Assembly: GCA_031283155.1 (NCBI GenBank)
Contig: JAITCI010000062.1
Location: 1 to 35,339, forward strand
Reading direction: 5' to 3'
DNA: 35,339 nucleotides
Origin: Spirochaetota bacterium
GTDB taxonomy: Bacteria; Spirochaetota; JAGLSM01; JAKPMW01
Shown: one piece after another, positions 7,206 to 13,231 of the stretch
How positions within the stretch are numbered: the first letter of the stretch is position 1
How the letters are laid out: each line of letters opens with the position of its first letter
Position numbers and translations under genes: made by a program
Notes under the pieces: generated by a model
Seen by the model: only the letters and a program-made list of their open reading frames with translations
The model's database searches: none
Told to the model about the DNA's origin: nothing

Positions 7206-7694
7206 ATGATTATTACTGATTTTATCACTGAAGAATTTATCACCACTTCGGTGCAGAGTGAGGATAAGGATGAACTCTTCGCGGAATTGGTTGAGCTTCT
7301 TTCGCGCGGGATGCATACGCGGCATACAGATATTGACAGCGAGACCATACTAAGCGCGATTACCGAGCGCGAGGAAAAAATGTCTACGGGTATCGGACAT
7401 GGCGTCGCCATGCCGCACGGCAAGACCGATGCGGTAAACGATCTCTGCGGGGTGCTTGGGATCTCCAAAAGAGGCATTGATTACGAGGCGCTCGACGGAG
7501 AACCCGTGCATATTATTTTTATGCTGATTGCTCCGTCATCGAGTCCGGGTCCCCACATTAAGGCCTTGCAGCGAATAGCGAGTCTTTTGAAAACTCCCGG
7601 CTGCTTTGATAAGTTATGCGACGCCAGAAGCGCTTCGGAAGCCTGGCAGATTTTACGGGATGAAGAGGATCGTTTCGATGACGATCACGATTAA
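7206..7694 (+). CDS. PTS EIIA domain protein (fructose/nitrogen type, PtsN-like)
   Basis: Phosphocarrier of the phosphotransferase system. 162 residues from ATG 7206 with a strong GAGGAGGG at 7191-7198. The signature STGIGHGVAMPHGKTDAV places the phosphorylated histidine at His71, with His65 as the second histidine of the site. No EIIB or EIIC permease domain is fused or adjacent, which favours a regulatory EIIA-Ntr role over sugar transport; this is inference. The C-terminus is acidic (DEEDRFDDDHD). The next gene starts 29 bases downstream and is probably co-transcribed. Confidence 0.9.
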   Translation: MIITDFITEEFITTSVQSEDKDELFAELVELLSRGMHTRHTDIDSETILSAITEREEKMSTGIGHGVAMPHGKTDAVNDLCGVLGISKRGIDYEALDGEPVHIIFMLIAPSSSPGPHIKALQRIASLLKTPGCFDKLCDARSASEAWQILRDEEDRFDDDHD

Positions 7695-7723
7695 AGACTT
7701 GTACGGATTTGAGGAGGGGAATA

Positions 7724-8047
7724 ATGCAGGAGCTTGTACACCGCATGATTGAGCTGGAGCGGCAGGCCGCCGCCGCGATTGCCATAGCAGAAGAGGAGGC
7801 CGCGCGTATCCTGGAAACGGCTCGTTTTGAGAGCGAAAAGGTCGCGGCGGAGATATTGCTCAAAAATAATGAGGATGCGCGGAATCTGGTTATGGGCGCG
7901 CGCGCGGAGGCCGAGTCGCTCCGCAATGATGAGGTCAGGAACGCTATGCGCGAACTTGACGCCAAAATAGGGCTTGCCGAATCCCGAGGCGAAGAGGCGG
8001 CAGCGGCTATGGTTGATTTGATACTGAACGATTCCGATGGGGCATAG
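7724..8047 (+). CDS. Small Ala/Glu-rich coiled-coil protein
   Basis: 107 residues from ATG 7724, placed after GAGGAGGGG (7711-7719); a TTG at 7709 in the same frame overlaps that site. Almost the whole protein is one amphipathic helix rich in Ala, Glu and Arg (MIELERQAAAAIAIAEEEAA, NAMRELDAKIGLAESRGEEA). The pattern resembles the stalk subunits of rotary ATPases (subunits E, G/H) but there are no other ATPase genes here, so I make no functional claim. Probably in one operon with the EIIA gene. Its TAG stop is followed at once by the palindromic repeats at 8049-8236. Confidence 0.7.
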   Translation: MQELVHRMIELERQAAAAIAIAEEEAARILETARFESEKVAAEILLKNNEDARNLVMGARAEAESLRNDEVRNAMRELDAKIGLAESRGEEAAAAMVDLILNDSDGA

Positions 8048-8048
8048 C

Positions 8049-8236
8049 TGTCATTGCGAGGGAAGTGAAACTTCCCGAAGCAATCCATGTAAAAATATTC
8101 CCCTGGATTGCTTCGCCGCTCACGCGGCTCGCAATGACTGGAGTGTGTCATTGCGAGGGAAGTGAAACTTCCCGAAGCAATCCATGTAAAAATATTCCCC
8201 CTGGATTGCTTCGCCGCTCACGCGGCTCGCAATGAC
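8049..8236. repeat. Two tandem palindromic repeat units of the CATTGCGAGG class
   Basis: Units 8049-8138 and 8146-8236 are the same except for one extra C. Each folds on itself: GTCATTGCGAG at the left pairs with CTCGCAATGAC at the right, and inside it GAAGCAATCCA pairs with TGGATTGCTTC. The left arm has a further small palindrome GGGAAGTGAAACTTCCC. The right side leads into a sequence ending GACACGCCCTAG (to 8265), shared with the element at 26366-26710. Repeats of this class are common in many bacterial genomes and are non-autonomous. Confidence 0.85.
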
Positions 8237-8261
8237 GAAAAAAACACTTCAGGGACACGCC

Positions 8262-8987
8262 CTAGCTCTGTGCCGCGTGTTTGATGGTTTTGAGCCAGCG
8301 CGCAATTTCAGCGGCACATTCCTCTATAATGCTTTCCGGTTCGCGGGCGCAGCGCAATGCGTGATCCCCGCCATCGACAAGATAGAGTTCCGCGCGCGGC
8401 AATAACGCGGCAAATTCGCGCATGAGCGCGCAGTTCGCAAAGGGGTCGCGCGTTCCGGCGATGAAGAGCATTGGTTTGGGGTATCCTGCCGCCGGGGAGG
8501 AATGCTGACAGGACGTCAGCACTCCGCGTGAGCCATGGATGGAGGATGGCGCCATTCTTCCGGCAGGGTGCAGCGGATAGGTCAGGAAGAGCGCGGCGTC
8601 CGGCTCGCGCGCGTTTGGCTTTGCCGATTTCGCGAGCGTATATACCACGCGGGCTGCGGCGCGCGCGCCCAGTGATTTTCCGGCGGCGATAAGCGGGACG
8701 CCCGGAAACCGCGCGCCCGTATATGCGAGAGCCGCGATGAAAGCGGCGTCAAGCACGGCGTCGCTGTTCGGGCTGGTCTTATTTTGCGTTACAAAGGGAA
8801 AATCAAAGCGCAGGCAGGCGATTGTGCGCTCCGCAAAGGCGGCGGCGAGACCGGCGAGCAGGGGATGGTTTTTGCCGCTTGGCGAGGAGCCATGCGCCAG
8901 CACGATGATCGCACATGGGTTTGGCGGCAAATTTAACTCCGCCGCAAGAAATTCATCATTCCGGAACGGGATCGCGAGGTCTGCCAT
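8262..8987 (-). CDS. Alpha/beta hydrolase (KANL3/Tex30-like family)
   Basis: 241 residues from the ATG at 8987. Catalytic triad can be placed: nucleophile Ser105 in AAGKSLGARAA, Asp181 in IAGTRDPF, His209 in DGGDHALRC; the oxyanion region is VLAHGSSPSGK near residue 30. No signal peptide, so probably cytoplasmic; substrate unknown. Residues about 146-169 contain an unusual stretch (GVLTSCQHS) encoded by a perfect 19-bp palindrome found again at 12661-12679, so a repeat seems to have entered the coding frame just before the strand carrying Asp181. The TAG stop (8262-8264) is part of the shared repeat edge GCCCTAG. No clear ribosome-binding site is seen. Confidence 0.85.
   Translation of the reverse strand: MADLAIPFRNDEFLAAELNLPPNPCAIIVLAHGSSPSGKNHPLLAGLAAAFAERTIACLRFDFPFVTQNKTSPNSDAVLDAAFIAALAYTGARFPGVPLIAAGKSLGARAAARVVYTLAKSAKPNAREPDAALFLTYPLHPAGRMAPSSIHGSRGVLTSCQHSSPAAGYPKPMLFIAGTRDPFANCALMREFAALLPRAELYLVDGGDHALRCAREPESIIEECAAEIARWLKTIKHAAQS
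8503..8521. repeat. 19-bp palindrome inside the hydrolase gene
   Basis: TGCTGAC-AGGAC-GTCAGCA, seven perfect pairs with a five-base loop. Identical sequence (with one more matching base at each end) occurs in reverse orientation at 12661-12679. It is read through in frame by the hydrolase gene on the minus strand. Confidence 0.9.
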
Positions 8988-9035
8988 ACAGCTATTCTAT
9001 TGAATTCGTTTTGGCGGGCAAGTATATTCATCGGC

Positions 9036-9120
9036 GGAGAGATGCGAGAGTGGTTGAATCGGCCGGTCTCGAAAACCGTGAGCCCGAAAGGGCACGGGGG
9101 TTCGAATCCCCCTCTCTCCG
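9036..9120 (+). tRNA. tRNA-Ser (anticodon CGA)
   Basis: 85 bases. Acceptor GGAGAGA pairs with TCTCTCC; anticodon stem CGGT/ACCG encloses loop CTCGAAA, giving CGA, which reads UCG. A long variable arm (GAGCCCGAAAGGGC) is typical of serine tRNA. T arm GGGGG-TTCGAAT-CCCCC. CCA is not encoded. Confidence 0.95.
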
Positions 9121-9176
9121 TAGCTGAACATAATATATTGGGTATGTTACGGCTTATAGGATAGTCCAAAACAAAG

Positions 9177-9261
9177 GGAAAGGTGACCGAGTGGCCGAAG
9201 GTGCTTGCTTGGAAAGCAAGTGTAGGGCAACCTACCGGGGGTTCGAATCCCCCCCTTTCCG
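9177..9261 (+). tRNA. tRNA-Ser (anticodon GGA)
   Basis: 85 bases. Acceptor GGAAAGG pairs with CCTTTCC; anticodon stem CTTGC/GCAAG encloses TTGGAAA, giving GGA, which reads UCC and UCU. Long variable arm GTAGGGCAACCTAC. T arm GGGGG-TTCGAAT-CCCCC. CCA is not encoded. Confidence 0.95.
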
Positions 9262-9267
9262 CGTAGC

Positions 9268-9304
9268 GCTCCTGTGAAAAAATCGTAGATTTTTTCACAG
9301 GAGC
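9268..9304. repeat. Perfect 16-bp hairpin between tRNA-Ser and SRP RNA
   Basis: GCTCCTGTGAAAAAAT (9268-9283) pairs fully with 9289-9304 around the loop CGTAG. The A-run and T-run lie within the stem, so in either direction it could act as a terminator for the tRNA transcript, although no T-run follows the stem. Confidence 0.65.
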
Positions 9305-9357
9305 TACCTTATATAAAGTACGGTACAGGTATACAGCAAGGGCGTTCTTTCGCCGCG

Positions 9358-9462
9358 CCATAGTCCAGGTCCTGTTCAGTCGAAACCGGTTCCAACCCGT
9401 CAGGTCCGGAAGGAAGCAGCGGAGAGCCGCAGACGATGCGGAGCAGTCAACCTGGACTATGG
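9358..9462 (+). ncRNA. ffs: Signal recognition particle 4.5S RNA
   Basis: About 105 bases closed by CCATAGTCCAGGT (9358-9370) pairing with ACCTGGACTATGG (9450-9462). The apical part holds the conserved motif GGTCCGGAAGGAAGCAGC (about 9403-9420), with the GGAA tetraloop and the Ffh-binding internal loop. It is the small bacterial form without an Alu domain. It lies 39 bases before the dnaX ATG on the same strand, the same linkage as scr-dnaX in Bacillus subtilis. Confidence 0.95.
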
Positions 9463-9501
9463 GACGGCAAAAGGCGTTCATGGACGGCCGGAGGCGGGTA
9501 T

Positions 9502-11550
9502 ATGCAGACAGAGAGTTTCCGCGCGACCGCGCTCCGGTACCGCCCGCAGATATTTGCCGATCTGATTGGGCAGGAGCACGTCTCCCGCACGCTCAGCAAT
9601 GCGATCCAAAGCGAGCGGATCGCGCATGGCTTTCTTTTCTCGGGGCCGCGCGGGGTGGGCAAAACCTCTGCGGCGCGGATCCTCGCGAAGGCGCTCAACT
9701 GCGAAAAGGGACCTACCCCCGCGCCCTGCGGTGAGTGCGCAAGCTGCCGCGAGATTACCGAGGGGCGCTCGCTCGACGTGTATGAGATCGACGGCGCTTC
9801 GAACCGCGGGATCGAGCAGATCCGCGATCTGCGCGAGAGCGCGCGTTTTGCGCCGTCGCGCGACCGCTACAAGATGTATATCATCGATGAAGTCCATATG
9901 CTCACAACGGAGGCCTTTAACGCGCTCTTAAAAACCCTTGAGGAGCCGCCGCCGTCGGTCATTTTTATATTTGCGACCACGGAACTCGCGAAGGTGAAGC
10001 TCACTATCCGTTCGCGTTGCCAGCAGTACCGCTTTCACCGAATCTCTGCTTTGCGTATTCAGGAGCGGCTTGCCGCGATTGCGCAGGCGGACGGGATTAC
10101 GGTCAGCGATGACGCGCTCCTTTTGATCGCGCGCGCCGCCGACGGTTCCATGCGCGACGCGGCCTCGCTCTTTGATCAGATAGCCAATTACGCTTCCGGC
10201 AAAATCACGACGGAACACGTCCGCGGGATGCTCGGCACAATCGACAGTTCGGCGTATTTTGATTTTTTAACTTTTTTGCTCGAGGGTGATATTGCGGAAC
10301 TCTTAAACCGCGTGGAGAGGCTCGACGACGAGGGCGTTGATTTTATGACCTTCACGCAGGGGCTGGCGGACGTTTTGCGCGATCTGGTGATGCTGGCGTC
10401 CGGTTCGGGCGCCGAGGTGCTTGAGCGTATGCCGGAGGACATAGCCGACCTGAAAAATTTTCTTGATCCCTCGTCGCAGGATGGGTTCTCGCTGGACGAC
10501 ACGGTGCGCATTCTGAATCTTTTGGCGGATATCATCAGCGATCTGCATGACGCGATTAATCCGCGGCGCGTTTTTGAGCTGGGACTCTTTCGCGTCGTCA
10601 AATACAGAACCATGGTGCAGCCGGGCGAGATTGTCCATCGGTTGGAGAGCCTTGAGCGGCGTTTGCAAGGCGGGTCTGTGCCGCGCGAATTGCCGGTGGA
10701 GCGCCGCCCGGGTCCCGGGCTCCCGATAGAATTTGCGGACGCAGGCAGCAGGGCAAGCACGAGTCCGGCGCGGACGGATGCGGGCAGCATGAACCACCCC
10801 GCAAGTCCGCCGCCAAGTATAAATGCGGCGCGAACTGACGCAGCGAGTGTACCCAAAGCCGACGCGCCGCCTGCTCCCCACGCGCAGGCGCGGAACACAG
10901 GCGTAAGCCATCCCGCGCCGCAGACGGATACGGCACCGCCGACAAGCCCGAAAACACCTGTACATCCGCCCGCGGCAGACGAGCAAGGCGAATCCTGTCT
11001 GGATATGGTGCGCGAGTACGCGCGCATGGTTGATCACGATAACCCATTTCTCTCGCGGGTGCTGCTTGAGGTTGTGGGCGCGGAGACAGTCGGAAATATT
11101 TTGCTCTTTTGGCTGCTCCCTAAGAGTAATTTTCACCGCTCCAGCATCATGAATTATTCCGCGCAGATCCTGACGCACTTTGCCGCGAAGCTGCACACCA
11201 AATTTACGCTGGAGTGTCGTTTTACCGACGATGGCGGTTACGATCAGGCGCGATTCAATGCGCCCGCGCCGAAAATACCGCAGGCTGCGGAGACCCGAGC
11301 GCCAAAGAAGGCTCGGCCGGAAACACCAAAGACCGAAAGACCGCTTACCTCGGAGGGACATTCCGAAAATAAAAAACAGGAGAGCGTACCCGACAACCAA
11401 TCGGCGCCGGGCGTAAAAACCGAAAAGCCAAGAAGTGCGCTTGTGGAAAATTTAGTCATGCGATTTGACGCAAAGATCGTGAGCGAGGAAGAAAAGGAAA
11501 CAGAGGAATTGCCCGCCGATGATGCGGATGATTCCGATGCGTCCGTGTAG
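9502..11550 (+). CDS. dnaX: DNA polymerase III subunit gamma/tau
   Basis: Clamp-loader ATPase of the replisome. ATG at 9502 after GAGGCGGG (9491-9498) gives 682 residues starting MQTESFRATALRYRPQIFAD; the open frame runs further upstream into the SRP RNA and is not coding there. Walker A GPRGVGKT at 48-55, zinc-binding cysteines C67, C76, C79 and C82, Walker B IIDE at 127-130, sensor region TIRSRCQQYRF. Domain III continues to about residue 370. After it lies a long Pro/Ala/Thr-rich disordered linker (about 400-510) with repeated ARTDA units, then a short tau-like domain (FLSRVLLEVVGAETV) and a charged tail. No obvious frameshift slippery site was looked for exhaustively. Confidence 0.95.
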   Translation: MQTESFRATALRYRPQIFADLIGQEHVSRTLSNAIQSERIAHGFLFSGPRGVGKTSAARILAKALNCEKGPTPAPCGECASCREITEGRSLDVYEIDGASNRGIEQIRDLRESARFAPSRDRYKMYIIDEVHMLTTEAFNALLKTLEEPPPSVIFIFATTELAKVKLTIRSRCQQYRFHRISALRIQERLAAIAQADGITVSDDALLLIARAADGSMRDAASLFDQIANYASGKITTEHVRGMLGTIDSSAYFDFLTFLLEGDIAELLNRVERLDDEGVDFMTFTQGLADVLRDLVMLASGSGAEVLERMPEDIADLKNFLDPSSQDGFSLDDTVRILNLLADIISDLHDAINPRRVFELGLFRVVKYRTMVQPGEIVHRLESLERRLQGGSVPRELPVERRPGPGLPIEFADAGSRASTSPARTDAGSMNHPASPPPSINAARTDAASVPKADAPPAPHAQARNTGVSHPAPQTDTAPPTSPKTPVHPPAADEQGESCLDMVREYARMVDHDNPFLSRVLLEVVGAETVGNILLFWLLPKSNFHRSSIMNYSAQILTHFAAKLHTKFTLECRFTDDGGYDQARFNAPAPKIPQAAETRAPKKARPETPKTERPLTSEGHSENKKQESVPDNQSAPGVKTEKPRSALVENLVMRFDAKIVSEEEKETEELPADDADDSDASV

Positions 11551-11559
11551 GAGAGAGGC

Positions 11560-11871
11560 ATGTTTGAGAATTTCGGCGATTTGGTAAAAATGGCCAAAGA
11601 CGTGCAGGCGCGGATGAAGGATATCCAGCAGGAGCTTCCGGCGATTCGCGTGAAGGGCGATGCGGGCGCGGGCATGGTGTACGTGGAGATGAACGGCAGG
11701 CATGAGGTCACGCGGGTGACGATTCTGGATGAGGCGTTGGCAGATCGCGAAATACTGGAGGGGCTGGTACACGCCGCCGTGAATGACGCGGTGAACCGCA
11801 TCAACGAAGAACTGAAAACCCGGATGGGCGCGTTTGGGGTGAACATTCCGGGTTTGACCGATATGCTGTAG
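11560..11871 (+). CDS. ybaB: YbaB/EbfC nucleoid-associated protein
   Basis: 103 residues from ATG 11560, preceded by GGAGAGAGG. Starts MFENFGDLVKMAKDVQARMK and has the family's centre (VYVEMNGRHEVTRVTILDEAL) and C-terminal helix (NDAVNRINEELKTRMG). Members form DNA-binding dimers and are almost always encoded between dnaX and recR, as here; the gene starts 9 bases after dnaX and ends 2 bases before recR. Confidence 0.93.
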   Translation: MFENFGDLVKMAKDVQARMKDIQQELPAIRVKGDAGAGMVYVEMNGRHEVTRVTILDEALADREILEGLVHAAVNDAVNRINEELKTRMGAFGVNIPGLTDML

Positions 11872-11873
11872 CT

Positions 11874-12473
11874 ATGGATTCCTTCTCGCCTTCCTTTAAT
11901 CGTCTGGTGGGGCTGATCACGCGATTGCCCGGGATCGGGGCGCGCACGGCGGAGCGCCTCGCCTACCATATTCTGAAGAGTCCGCCCCAATACGCGCGGC
12001 AGCTTGCGGATGAGCTTGCGGAATTGCACGCGAAGATCCGCTTCTGCTCGCGCTGCGGGCTGATGACGGAGCAGGATCCCTGCGCGGTGTGTCTCTCTGC
12101 GCGCCGCGAGCAAAGCTGCGTGTGCGTGGTGGAGAATCCGGGCGACGCTTTGCGGATTGAGGCGACGCGCGAGTACAGGGGCGTGTACCACGTGCTGATG
12201 GGGGTACTCTCGCCGCTGAACCGCATACACCCCGAGGATCTGCGGATACGCGAACTCGTGGAGCGCGCGCGGGCGGGAGGTGTTACCGAGATTATTCTCG
12301 CGACGAGTCCCACCCTGGAGGGGGATACGACCGCGCTTTTTATCGCGGAGCAGCTGAAGGGCTTGCCGATTACAGTCACGCGCATCGCAAAAGGTTTGCC
12401 GATAGGCAGCGATCTGGAGTACGCCGACGCGCTTACCCTGACGAGCGCGCTCTCGGGGCGCGAAAAGATATAA
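11874..12473 (+). CDS. recR: Recombination protein RecR
   Basis: Acts with RecF and RecO in loading RecA at single-strand gaps. 199 residues, the normal length. Helix-hairpin-helix TRLPGIGARTAERLA at about 16-30, zinc finger with C58, C61, C70 and C73, Toprim domain starting CVVENPGDALRIE with the later GVLSPLNRIHPEDL and ATSPTLEGDTTA motifs. It starts two bases after the ybaB stop without a clear ribosome-binding site, so translation is probably coupled. Confidence 0.95.
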   Translation: MDSFSPSFNRLVGLITRLPGIGARTAERLAYHILKSPPQYARQLADELAELHAKIRFCSRCGLMTEQDPCAVCLSARREQSCVCVVENPGDALRIEATREYRGVYHVLMGVLSPLNRIHPEDLRIRELVERARAGGVTEIILATSPTLEGDTTALFIAEQLKGLPITVTRIAKGLPIGSDLEYADALTLTSALSGREKI

Positions 12474-12515
12474 AATTCGTTCTTACCCATGTTTCTTGTT
12501 AGATTATATCCATAT

Positions 12516-12588
12516 TCCCCTGTAGCTCAGCCGGTAGAGCAAGTGGCTGTTAACCACTGGGTCGCAAGTTCGAGTCTTGCCGGGGGAG
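12516..12588 (+). tRNA. tRNA-Asn (anticodon GTT)
   Basis: 73 bases. Acceptor TCCCCTG pairs with CGGGGGA (one G-T pair); anticodon stem AGTGG/CCACT with loop CTGTTAA gives GTT, which reads AAC and AAU. D arm AGCTCAGCCGGTAGAGC, T arm GCAAG-TTCGAGT-CTTGC. CCA is not encoded. Confidence 0.95.
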
Positions 12589-12660
12589 CCTTGGCCCAAA
12601 TACGCAACCTTACCCACAGTACCCCCAGGGCATAAAGGCACAGGCCTGTTGCGGGCTGCG

Positions 12661-12679
12661 TGCTGACGTCCTGTCAGCA
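12661..12679. repeat. Second copy of the 19-bp palindrome
   Basis: TGCTGAC-GTCCT-GTCAGCA, the exact reverse complement of 8503-8521. It lies just upstream of the TTGACA at 12686. The stretch 12589-12785 has no gene. Confidence 0.9.
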
Positions 12680-12685
12680 TCCCTC

Positions 12686-12715
12686 TTGACAAAATGTGTG
12701 CGTTGGCGTGATCAT
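12686..12715 (+). promoter_or_regulatory. Candidate promoter of the small Hpt-like gene
   Basis: A perfect TTGACA (12686-12691) is followed 18 bases later by GATCAT (12710-12715), which keeps four of six -10 positions. Transcription from about 12722 would give a leader of about 64 bases holding both hairpins at 12745-12784. Confidence 0.45.
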
Positions 12716-12744
12716 GTCCCCGATGGGATTTCCGAGTGGGGGCT

Positions 12745-12784
12745 AATACACGGACGTATTGTCCCGGGCTTGCAAGGGGGGACA
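12745..12784 (+). promoter_or_regulatory. GGA-loop hairpin and ribosome-binding-site hairpin in a leader
   Basis: AATAC-ACGGAC-GTATT (12745-12760) has five pairs and a hexaloop matching CANGGANG, the CsrA/RsmA core. Directly after it TGTCCC (12760-12765) can pair with GGGACA (12779-12784), which hides the G-rich ribosome-binding site AAGGGGGG (12774-12781). The ATG is at 12786. The arrangement suggests control of translation; which protein binds is inference. Confidence 0.5.
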
Positions 12785-12785
12785 C

Positions 12786-13085
12786 ATGAAAACCATTCAT
12801 ATGCAGTCCATTATGACCAAACACCAAACAGACGAAGCCGCGCGCTCTTTTTGCGGCGGGCTGGAGCAGTTTCTGGACGGCGTTGGGCAAGCGCTTACCG
12901 ATGCGCGCTATCCGGCGGCTGCGGAGGGCGCGGCGATGCTGCGCAGTCAGGCGGACGAACTCTGTTTGCACGATCTTGCCGAGGCCGCCGCCGCGCTGGA
13001 ACTGGCGGCCAATGCGGGCAATGCCATTGCCTGTTCGGTACACTACGGCGCGCTCCGCCGCCACGCGCGCGAGCATATCGGATAA
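12786..13085 (+). CDS. Small helical protein resembling an Hpt domain without its histidine
   Basis: 99 residues from ATG 12786 with a G-rich ribosome-binding site; the in-frame extension to 12759 lies in the leader and is not needed. Residues 48-79 (GAAMLRSQADELCLHDLAEA and the following helix ending ALELAANAGN) line up well with the phosphotransfer helix pair of Hpt domains, pattern AHxLKGSAxNLGxxxLAxLxxxLExAxRxGD. The phospho-accepting His falls on Ala50, and the following Lys-Gly on Arg53-Ser54. If the resemblance is real this is an inactive Hpt, perhaps a binding partner or inhibitor of a kinase. It could also be an unrelated four-helix protein. No other signalling gene is next to it; the hybrid kinase at 29597 is the only one in the window. 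Confidence 0.6.
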   Translation: MKTIHMQSIMTKHQTDEAARSFCGGLEQFLDGVGQALTDARYPAAAEGAAMLRSQADELCLHDLAEAAAALELAANAGNAIACSVHYGALRRHAREHIG

Positions 13086-13231
13086 CGCGGCGTACCCTAT
13101 TATAAAATTCACTTTCATAATATAAAGTGCCGGGAAACCCTCGCTTTGGAAATTTATTACATTTATAAAACGGCGATATTCAGTCACAGCCTTGTTTTGT
13201 ATCTGTAGTTATGCACAAAGGAGTGTCCGGC

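Noticed and set aside
9163-9304. Possible attachment site or island edge at the tRNA-Ser genes
   Set aside because: No integrase gene and no direct repeat of the tRNA 3' end was seen nearby.
9433-11550. Longer dnaX start at 9436
   Set aside because: It would begin inside the SRP RNA; the ATG at 9502 has a ribosome-binding site and the normal DnaX N-terminus.
11963-12490. Minus-strand open frame opposite recR
   Set aside because: Antisense shadow; recR is complete with all zinc and Toprim motifs.
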